A stretch of 64,000 bases of DNA, taken from assembly GCA_951230915.1 (NCBI GenBank), contig OX579641.1, positions 11,656,001 to 11,720,000 of the forward strand, given 5' to 3'. The stretch comes from Antitrichia curtipendula. Its lineage: Eukaryota > Streptophyta > Bryopsida > Hypnales > Leucodontaceae. Positions 48,301 through 60,300 of the stretch are shown here, piece by piece; within the stretch, counting starts at the first letter, position 1, and each line of letters starts with the position of its first letter. Position numbers and translations under genes: made by a program. Under the pieces are notes generated by a model that saw only the letters and a program-made list of their open reading frames with translations, was not told where the DNA came from and did not search any database.

Positions 48301-51300
48301 TGTCCACCAAGAACTTCAAATTTGAAAGTATGTTCAAATTCTTCAACAACAGTAGACCAGAAAACCAAAGCCAATTCTACATATTCATTTCCAGGAATCA
48401 CCCATCTTGTTTTTTTTATATAGCCTGAAGGAAGATTTGCATGACCGTGAATTGGAATGATTTCTCCATCTTTTTCTTTAGTAATGAATGAAAAAGGAAA
48501 TTGGGAATCTTCATTTAATTTCCGGATCAAAGGCTTCCTTATCACTTGAAATGTTTCAGGAGAAGGACAATAGATGTCATGATCCCATGGCATTGGAAGC
48601 ATTGAAATGATTTCTTCATAGATAGAATTTTCATCTCGCATACTATCAATGATTGTTAAAACCAACATATTTTTGGGAGTTTCTCCTTCAAAGGGTACAA
48701 AAAAATCTCCAAATTCCTTCAATATTTCTTCTTCAGTGTTGTAATATCTATCGACTTCTTCTGGAGTTGGAAATGCCAAATACCATGGATATGGCATATT
48801 ATATTTTTCAGGCGGAATTAACAAATTTGTATCAATTTCAATACCATCGATTATTTCAAATTTAGGCAATTTTGGATCTAAATTTTTCCTTTGCACTTCA
48901 TTCATTTCTCCTTTATTGTTTTTTGCTTCTTCATTTTTTTTTATTTCAACAAGTTCCTTGTCTTTTTTAGGAGGTGGCCATTTATATCTTTTTACACGAC
49001 TATGGTGTTGGTCTTCCAAATCTAAATATCGATGATAAAGTCTTCGTTTTCTTGCCCCCATTTTGATAACATGAACTAATCTTTCTCCTTTCCAAACTAT
49101 TTTTGCACTTGTTTTTTCTGGAATATCTCCATTGGCAGGGCTAATAACTATTGTTTCTACTATTTGTTGTAAACCAATAGATATTAGTATATTTTTTATG
49201 AGAATAAGAACTGGTACATGGTTTGAATTAAGCCCATCAAAAATGATACCATTGTTGGATCCTAATTGCTCTAAATATGCTTTAAATAGAATTTGAAGTG
49301 ACATTGTGAAATCTTTATTCATATATGGAGTTTGATCAAGTACATTATTTTCTAGGCAAAAATCTAAGTTTTCTTTTACCACATTTGACATTGGAAGTAA
49401 TAAATTTCCTTCTTCAATTGCTGAACTTATCAAATCTTGAACGTCAACAATTGGACATTTGTATTGTTTTGCAAGTAGTCTCCCTTGAGTGGTTTTACCC
49501 GAAAAAGGTGCGCCATAAAGAATTATTAAAGGTCCAATTTCAATAGGTATGGAAGGCTCAACAATTTCTTCAATGCTTTCATTTAAAAGATCATTCCAAA
49601 ATGGTTCTCCAGCTTCACGTATTTTTAACTGCATGATTTCATTTTCATCATAATTTTGGCAATCTCGTAGTATTTGATCTTCATTTAAATATTGGGGATC
49701 AAAATCTAATGAATATATTTCAATTGGTTTTTCTGAAAGATTTTTTATAACAAATGGTATTATTGAAGAAAACTCAGCATTGGGCAAAATAGGATCCAAT
49801 TCCATATATGATGGATTAATATAAATAGCTTGGTATGTACTTTGACCCATACAATGTATTATTTCTATTTTCACATTGTTTTTTATATGAAAATAAATTT
49901 CTGTCATGTATTGCGATTTTCCAGGCTTATAAATAGGTGAAAATTCAATCTATTTAAAGATGTTTTAATATTAGAAATAATTAATGTTATCTTATATAAA
50001 TAAAAATAATAATTAAATATACATTGATGATTAATATATCATTTAGTTGAATTAATACTTCATTTTGACTTTCAATACATTACCAATATTCAGTTTTATA
50101 TCTATTTACATTTACTAAATGTTTTTCAATAATTAAAAAACTTATAACCTTTACATCCATACTTTCATCTGGCTGCAAAATTGCTTTAGATGGTATAACT
50201 TTGAAAAATGGCCAATCTCGTAATAAACCTACATTAATGTTAGTATTCTCAGGAGTAGGTTTTTCTACGATCCAATCAACAATTGCTTCACTAATATTTT
50301 TGAATCTTACATACCACACCTGCAATTATTATTTTTTGATAATTATAAAAAATTAATAACATTAAACATAAGTATAAAATAAAAAATAAAAAATAAAAAT
50401 ATTGTTATATATTGATACATATTGATACATTCATTTTTTGAAGCTTTGATTAGCATTATAAAAAATGAAAATGATTAACTCAAACTTGATTGTTAAATTT
50501 TCACCTTACAATGTGAAACTTGTACTATGCCAAAGTCAATATACTTGTGGGATATATGAAGTTGAGGTAAAGTTACATTTGCTTTTAATAATAACATTGT
50601 CATAGGTCCCTATAGAAAATATATTATGTTAAGGCATTTTTTTATATGCATCTATATAAATGTGGTTTATTTTATTATTTAATACTTTGTTGATTTACAT
50701 CATTTTTAAAATATTGATGAATGTTCCATATTAAATAATCCACAGTGAAACTAATATTTTACATTTGATAGTTTTAATATTGTAAATATAGAATACATAC
50801 ATATGAACTAAGTTTTATATTTTGTTGTTGAATATTATTTTTTAATTATAAATGAATTTTGTAATACATGTAAATCAATCAATTGATATACCTCTTTTAC
50901 ATTCATTTGCACCCATGCATGGATAGGTCCAAGAGGCAATTTTGGCATCATATTTTGGAATGTAATTTGAAGTCTTGTAGCATTATTATGATGAGGTTCA
51001 CTAGGTATAACCAAAATTTGGTCTGGTTGTATATTAAATCCTTTTGAATTTGCTCTTGTTTTATCCACCTTGAAAGTTACTGGAAAACTTGCACCATTAT
51101 ATAGCATCAGTGACATTTCTTTTTTTTCACCTACAAGTACACTTTTAAAATCCAATTCAAATTGATTGCATGTTAATTTTTGAATATTAATATTTGGTGT
51201 TTCTTTTGGTATAAAATCTACACTCATCTTGTCATCAGACTCTTGCAAATCCAAAAGTTCATGGTCATGTTCTTCGTGGTTTGAGTGATTAGGGTCATTG

Positions 51301-54300
51301 TCGTCTTTGTCAAAGTCATTAGTTAATTCTATATCTTGTAATTTTTTATTTTCTTCATCAATATCTTTATCTATCTCTTCACCTTCTAACATATTTGTTA
51401 CTTTAGTAAGATTTTTTAAAGATGATTGCCTGTGTAATATAAAAAAAGATTGTTTTTTTTTTGTTATTTCCCTAGACATGGTTTCCCTCTTGATAATAGA
51501 TTTTCGAAGCTTGTACAATCTCTCTACCCTCATTTTTTCATTTTTTTCAATTAAACTCTGGCGAAGCCAAGGCAAGCCTTTTCCTGTAGAGGTTTCCAAA
51601 GCCATTGGTGACAATTTTCCAGTTAGCGGTGATCGAGACTTTCGATGAAGATGATGCCGACACATCAAATTTTTATCTTCTTCATCTTCATCAGAGGATA
51701 AATCTTCATTGTCTTTTAATGTAAAGAAAGGTACATATGGCAATGGTTCATAAAATCCTTCTAGCACTACAAGCTTGTCCACTTCAACATCAATGTCTTC
51801 AATCAATTGTTTTAAATCATCATCATCTTCATCAATTTCCTAATTCAACATAATACTAATTTTTAGTATGCTTGTGTCTGTTTCAACTATTAAAAGTATA
51901 CCTAATATATTTATTGTGCCAAAATATAATATTTTATTAATAATAATTATGAATGATAAAATAGTCTTTATATTAGACATCCAATCATTCCAATGGTATT
52001 ATGCATTATTAGGACACCATTATTATAAATTATAAAGAAATTATATTTTATTATACAAAATTTTAATTGTCCATTTAAATATATAATATAATAATATATT
52101 ATCATACCTAGTGGTCAAGGTTGATAATTTTTTTTTAATAATAGATATCAATTTTTTTTAATTTATAAAAAATGAAAAAATGAAAAGAATAATTATACTT
52201 TTATAATCTACCTACCATATTACTGAAAATATTCAATATTTTGCAAGAAAAGCCAATTCTAATCATTGGATTAACAAATACAATATCTACTTAATTGAAT
52301 GCTTTAAATTGATACTTTTATTGTTATACCTCAAAACATATCTCAAAGTCGTTGTTTTCTTCAGATTTGTAATCTGGTTCACTTGTAAAAGTAGTAATTG
52401 ATGGTCTTTGTATTAGAGTTTTGCAATGTGGTGGAATTGGACGTCCGTACAATTTTGCTATTCTTCTTTCCTCAACCCTTGCCATAAAACTTTCTTTATG
52501 CCATGGAAGACTTTTAACTTTTTCTTCAGCCATTTGAGAACAAGGACCTAAAATTATATGGTGATAGTTATAATTTATTTTAAAATCAATAATTAGTTTA
52601 AGTTTCAAAATTAATGAAATATTTTTTATTAATTTATTCTTCATTATATATATATATATTCCATCAATATGTATAAGAAAAAAAAATTATATATTCAAAA
52701 TATATTTATTAAATATCAATAAAAGATGAATATGCTTTATTGTGGTATGCATGTCTACAAGCATAGTTAATTTTTTTTTGACTAGCTTGATATTGTTTTT
52801 CTTCATCTTGAAGCTTTAAGTTTTGCCTCTCTAAAATACTTGGTTGATTCCATGGAAGTTTCTTACCTTTTTTAGAAGCCATAGGAGAATTTTTTTTTGG
52901 AAAGTAGAAATCTAGATTTACAATGAAAGTGATGATGACAAGCTAAAAAATCACAATGACCTTTTTCTCTAGCCTCCTTTGCTAATCGATTTAGTTCATC
53001 TTGGTCAACCACTTCAACTTGTTCTAGCATCTTAGTTGTGTCTCTTCTTGTATTTAGCAATGTTTTGCTATCATCTTCATCTTCAAAATTCCTTGGGCTT
53101 TCATATATTGATACTCCTTCTAATTCATAATCTGAATCATCAATTTTAAGAGTTTCAGGAATTTTTTTCCTCTTTAAATTAGCAAGCATATCATCCAACC
53201 ATTTTTTAAGAACAATTTGTCGAGCTTGATCTAAATATTTAAAAAATTGACGATTTCGCACACGAGGAGCGTCAATCCATAAACTTGGATAAGAACCTTC
53301 TCCAATTACAGTAATTGTCTTAGGTGAAAAATATGCAATTTGCAATAAAAAATCTTCTTTAAATTTTAATGGCATACCTAGTATCATCAATAAAATATCA
53401 TATAAAAAATATGATTAAAGCATAATATATATCTTATGATGAATATTTACTATATGATGGTGAATATTTTAGATATTAATGTGATTTAATATTAGTAATA
53501 TATACCACATAATGTAAAATGCTATAAAATAATTATAAAATAATTTATATATAATATTTATATGAGTATATTTTTTAAAGATTTCATTTTTATTGTATGA
53601 CTTCAAATTTTAATAAAATTCTATAAAATGTTTAGCAGTGGTTCTTCATCCTCATGTTCTATATATACAACTTTGTTTCATGTCATCCTGATAAATATTA
53701 CTAGAAATATATGGACTTATGTGACTTCAAAGTCAAAGTGAAAAACTAAAAATATACATTTAAAAAATATTAAAAATTTAAATTTGATAAGATTGACTAA
53801 TACTTGCACCAAAAAATTTATACCATCCTATTCCAATTAATGAGATGAAAGTTATAAAGACTTTTATTTTACAGGCAATAAGGAAAAAATTATTTATTTA
53901 TTTTTCAATTCTTCCTAAACTTAGTTAGAAGGATTTCAAATAAGTAAGTAAAAACATTGAACTGTTGTTTACAAGATTTTTTACCATTGGAATTCACAAA
54001 TCTTAATTTCATTCCAAAATTAATTGTGATTTTTGGTATTCTTTTTATTTTATATTGCCTTCCATTTAATAATATATTATATTTTTTTCATGTATTTTCA
54101 ATCCAATTTCCAATACAAAGACTAAATTGCAAAATTAGTAGGACTCATATTTTTTTTAGAAATACTGAAAGACAAACCTTGACCTTTGGGAAGAACTACA
54201 AAAAATAATTTTAAAAGTTTAGGCATTAGAATCTTGCAATTTGGAGGGTTTTGCACTTTGAAATTTTAGAAAGATATACTCAAAGAAGTTTTCCATAAGA

Positions 54301-57300
54301 TCATGTAGAATTTAGTGGATTCAGGAGAGAATACAAAATGTTGCCAATTTTAGTTTAGTTTTGCCAAATAATATTTTGAAGTTTGTTTTAGCTTCTCAAT
54401 ATCAATGAACTTTAGGGGCTAAAAGATGGAGTGTTTTGAATTTGATAAGAAGTAAATTTTATATGATTGAAGTTTGCAAAATCATTTTGAGAACATTCTT
54501 GAATATTTTACAGATATGCTAATTATACATAACCCTCTATTAAATATTCCATTAATTCCTATGGATTTTTTTAATTATCCAAGATTGACCGTTGGTATAC
54601 AAATGTAAATGTATATATAATATTGATGTAATATCAACTTTAGAAAGGACTTTCATTTTGACATTGACAACTATAAATACTTACTTGGAATAATACGACA
54701 ATTAAATCGTTGTCTTGTACTTCCTTGCAAATGTCCAATCAAAGGTCTTACGCAAATTGTTTTTTTGCGTACTATAGGACTTAAATCCACCTCAAAATCA
54801 AAGTGTATTTTCCCACTATTTTTCAAAACAAGATTTTTGTCATATGTAATTTTGTTGTATTGTTTTTTTCCAACATCTAAAGTAGTGTGATTTATGGTAT
54901 ATTTAATGACAGATGATTCTCCCTCTAAAGAAACAAAATATTCTGGACCATTTTCAACCTACAAGATGCTGGTGTTGTCCCACAGTAAGAACAAATCCAA
55001 AACACCCTGTTAATAATGGACTAAAAATAATCATTCATTTTACATAAAATATCAAAATTAATAATGTACTAAAATAAAACATTTATTATTTTTAAATTAT
55101 AATACAATATATATATATACATATATTGTATTATAATTAAATTTTTGATAAAATCTAAAATCTAAAAATTGTATATATGAATATATCATTGATAAATATT
55201 TAATGAAATTATACATATAAAAAATAATAAAATTTATAACATATCATTTTGAAGCCATTATTATTTAATTTAAATTACATTATTTTCAACTTAATCCCGA
55301 ACGTTTTTTCCAACCAGAAGATCATTTTAGGATGGAAGGAGTATAATATTTTCAAATTAAAGTATATAATTTTTTACAATAGTAAATTCATTTTATATTT
55401 TATAATAATATAGTGAGAATTAATGCAAATGATGGTCTTATGATTATAATTAATAATTTTAAAAAATGGAGTATACCCTGCATATAGCTGTAGCATGTAC
55501 TACATATCCTGGATAAGCATAAAATGAGGCTTCAACAATTTCATGTTCTCCAGGATCTAATGTTGCTCGAATTGGAAGGAGATCAAAGATTTCATTTAAT
55601 GGAACCTTCAAGCCTTTTGATTTTTTTTTAGCTTTTGAACTAATTTTGATATCTTTGTATGGATCATGTTCATAGAAAGACCAAGCGTAACTCACTTGCA
55701 TTGCACTAGGATTTTTAATTGTCATTTGAAGTCGTTTACATGTATGCTCTATTACAGCCCTATTTTGAAGGTTAAAATGCACATACTTTTTAGCTTTGAT
55801 AAAAAAAATAAAAAAAAATTTATAAATATTTCGAATATTTCATCATTGAAATATGTGTCAATTTTATCCTTTAGTAGAAACTATAATATAATTATTTTAT
55901 TTTATTTTTATAAAAAATATATATTTAGAATAAGTTTAAATTTTTTTCATAATCATTGTGTGAAAATACTAGTAAATTAAACTAATTTCGAGATAGAATA
56001 TCTATTTCATTTTTTTTTATTCATATTTTGAACAATCATACGTTAGTTGATTGTATAGTTTGAAATTTTCCAATTGGTTATAAAATACTAAAAAATAACC
56101 ATATTATTATTATTATTATTATTATTTTTCTAGTAAATTATTCTCTTAAAAATTTATAGATTTTAAAAAAACTAAAAAACTAAAAAACTAAAAAACTAAA
56201 ATTATGATCATAACATGCAAGTTAATTAAGTCTTCAAACTCAATTGTACATTTTGTTTCATTGAAAATATAGAAATAAAATATTTTACAAATCACAAATC
56301 CTTTAATATAAAGCACTCACTCAAAATTTAATTGATTGGTTGATAATCTTAAGTTAGGAAAATGTACTTCTCCAACCATATCAAGTATATCATGGTTCAC
56401 AGTATTAGTGTATACAACTTCAAACTTATTGATACACACTGTGCTCTTTTTGATAGTAGGAATTTGCCATTCAAATGAAAGATCTAATGTTAGGCACTCT
56501 GTAGGGTCTAATTTAGCTTCATCTTTATTGCATCCAAACGGTGGTATGACCAAAAACTTCATATGTAATGGCTTTACATAAACATTTTGGCATGTAAGTT
56601 GTGTAAAGCTTTTATTAGGGTGTGCTTTTCCATCATTCAGTTGAATAAATCTTATCTCCCGCTTTGAAAACAATAATTTAGTTCCTACTACTTCTGCATC
56701 TACCTCCAATTTGTATACTTGCTCTTTTTGTTTACCCATAGCTACACGACACAAAAACTCTTCTTTAACAAAACCAATAGCTTGAAAAGTTCCTAATCAA
56801 TATTAAATTAAAAAAATTAAAAAAATATGTAATAAAAATTATATGTATTATAAGATTCTTATCATTTTATTGAAATTATTACTAAAGATTTTATCAATTT
56901 TTTTATTATAGATTAATATAATATCAAATAAATTCATTAATAATATATAAAATATATCTTGAAAAAATATATATAAATTCAAAAATAAGTCTTTGAAGAA
57001 GTGGTTATAAAATCATAGTAAACTCAAACTAATCTCATAATTTGATTATATGCAGTAACTGTTCTAGAATATAAACAAAAATTGCTATAAATAATTAAAA
57101 GTTTCAAAAAAATATAATAAGAATAAAAATAAGAATAAATATATTTTAAATAAGTTGACTTTGATAACATTATGATAAAACTTTCATATGAAGATAAAAC
57201 GATGCTTGTAAATAATACCTGTACATTGAAAATTAAATGATGTATGAGGGGGGATTGCCATTTTTAATGGTGCAAATGAGAATATATGTTTTGGAGACTT

Positions 57301-60300
57301 TTTCATTTTGTTGTCCATACCCCAAGTAACAATTTGAACATACCTTCCTTCATTGTTAATTTCAAAGGGCTTTGTAATAATACTATGACTTAATTGTGTA
57401 CCAAAGTGTAAACTTCCATTTGCTAAAGCATCAGACGTGAGTGTAGAGCCTTGACCAATTGCAATCAAGTTTACAAAATATTGGCCACCTTCACCAATAA
57501 TAAGAATCTTATCTGAAATTTTTTTAGTGTCATCAAGACAAGCTATTACCTGAGACATTATGATGTATTAACATCCATTTTTTAATAAAACAAGTAGATA
57601 TAAATCAAATTTTTTTAATGATTTAGTGAAATTGTTTAAAAATAATATCAAATATATCAAATTTTCAAAGAAATGTATTATAATTTGTAGCCTACTATTA
57701 ATATATAAAGTATTTGATATTATAATTCAAATAATTTTATAAACTTACTTCAACTTCTACGTAACCAAATGGTGCAATTGTAACTTTGGAATGATTGATT
57801 TTATAAACATACACTTTGTTTGACAAAGTAATAGGTGCTGAAATGCAACACATATTTCTAATTACAAAACTTCTTATTTGTTTTTCAAGAACTGGAATCC
57901 TACCAAAATCTAATATGGATGACCATGATCTTCCATCTTCTATACGATCTTGCCATGACTGAGGCTTTGGTGGAGCATCCCAACCTTTAGGCTCCAATCT
58001 TAATATTGGACCTACAAATCTATCACATATTTTTAGATAAATGAATTATGTTTGATTTTAATTTACAACATATTTGCAATAAATAAACTCAAATGTTTAA
58101 GAAAAACATTGTTAATTAGTCCCTAGAATATCAAGAAACTAAACCCTATTAGGAACTAAATTTTCAAATTTCTAATGGCATTAAATATTAGTACTTTGAT
58201 AAGATTTATTTTTTGTAGTTTATAAAAAAGATATTTAAGAAAAGTGAAATTCTATTCTTGAAACAAAAATCCCACAAGATTTGGTGCAAATTGTGGATAT
58301 TATTCACTTTGGCATAGACACTAAGGCTTAAATTATTTTTTTCTAAATATATTGCATTATTATAATAAAAATTGAAATGATTTTGTATGCCTGTCAACTA
58401 GAACTCAATTATAAAGTTTGATTTTAGTATGTCAAAACTTATTCATGCTAATGATTTTGAATTTCAAAAACCTTCAATATAAATAATAGTTTAACCAATT
58501 TATATTCAAATTTTGATTTTAAATGATCCATGTAATTCTAGAATGGAATTTTGAAAGTTTCATTTTGAAATTTGAAAAATCAATAACAAAGGTTATAGTG
58601 ATGAAAAAAATTAAAAATGATCCACAAGTACACTCAAAACTAAAAATAATCTAAAAATAAATACAGACACTAATAAAATATTAAAAGGATAATTTTTTTA
58701 TAAAGTCACTTAGTTTCTGGTTTTTGAATAATTATGTGAAGTTTTAGAGCTCAAAAATCTACCAACAATCTTTTTTTATTAACTTAGGGATATTTTGTAG
58801 TAGGACATCTAGGCAAGGTGTACTTTTACTTTTCAAAAAAATCTATTGGATTTGTAACAATGAAAGCACCAATTTAAGAATTTATTTGAATTTCAAAATC
58901 TAGTGCATTGGCGCACAAAACTAAGATAGCTTTACCATCTTTCAACCCTATAATCGGTGCCCAAATTTCATAAAATTTAAACAATTAAATATAAAGATTT
59001 TAAATACTTACATAGTTTTTTTTGAAAATATTAATCATAAAATTGTACATTTTCATTTTTTATGCAAAAATAGATTGTCTAAATGCATCCTAATTAAACA
59101 ACATAGAACTTATTGTATTCTATTGGTATCAATTAGTTTGTATGATACTTTCAATATATATGTATATTTTGTATATTGAACTTACTGTATTCTATCAATT
59201 AGTTCGATATACATATATTTTGTATTGAAATGACATTCTAAATGTATTTTCTATTTATTCTTTAAATCATTTTTATAAAATGAAACAAACTATATATTTT
59301 TGTATTTTTAAATTGGTGGATATTTTCACATAGTATTTGTTGATTGTGTATGTCCTAATATGTCAAAATTAAGGTATTTGAATCATCCTTTGAACATTTG
59401 GAATATTGTATGTTATAAAACATTTAATGCAAAAATTTATTGACCTATTGACAATGCTTCAATTCGAAGAGGCATTTTGATTTCATAGATTCCTGCACCA
59501 GGAGAAGAAATGATAGTAGTCACAAATGAAATTTCTCCCAAAATCGAAGTTGCAAGTTTGTATTCAATGGAAGTATAACTTTTTCCAACCACATGACCTT
59601 CTAATGGTTGAGCAAACAATTTTGAAATAGTATCTACTTGTGAATCTTGTGGTTGGATTAAAAACTTTCCCATCACTTCTGCTTCATTGTTAATAGTGCA
59701 AGTCCGAACATATTCATATCGAATAAAGCATGTTCCAAAATCTAAATAATCATTGTTGAGTTTCAACTGTTTTATCATTACAAACTCCATATGTATTAAA
59801 TTCAATTTTATATTTTTATCAAAAGTACAAAAAAATCTAAAATTTATCAATACAAACTAATGAAGCTTTGTATTTTTATACCTTTGCTATTGTAGCCTCC
59901 CCTGATAGTGTAATGATCGTGTAGACTTCATTGATTTCAAACAAAAAGATATATAATGATCCTGTATATTTGCGCACTGCAATGGGATTTAATGAGACAA
60001 TTACTGGCTCTGAAGTCTGTGATTACAAGGATCCCAAAGACACCAAATCATATCAATAACACAATGTTTGTTTCAATGCTTGCCTATCAAGCTTGAGGTC
60101 CCTTTTCACTTAAAAGTAGTAATTATACAAATAGGCATTAAGAAATTAAAAAAATTCAGAATGAAAAATTAGAATTAAATTTTTTAAATTGATTATCTTA
60201 AGGACTTTTAGAATTGAACATTATAACAAAAACGAAATATATGACTCATAAATAGTTCACTAAATAGTTAAAGTGATTCAAATAAATCTCCTTTGATATA

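Noticed and set aside
55783..55810. Upstream extension of HYDIN exon v10 to an AAAAG acceptor
   Set aside because: Does not match the phase of exon v9; the acceptor at 55,760 does and restores an ASH strand.
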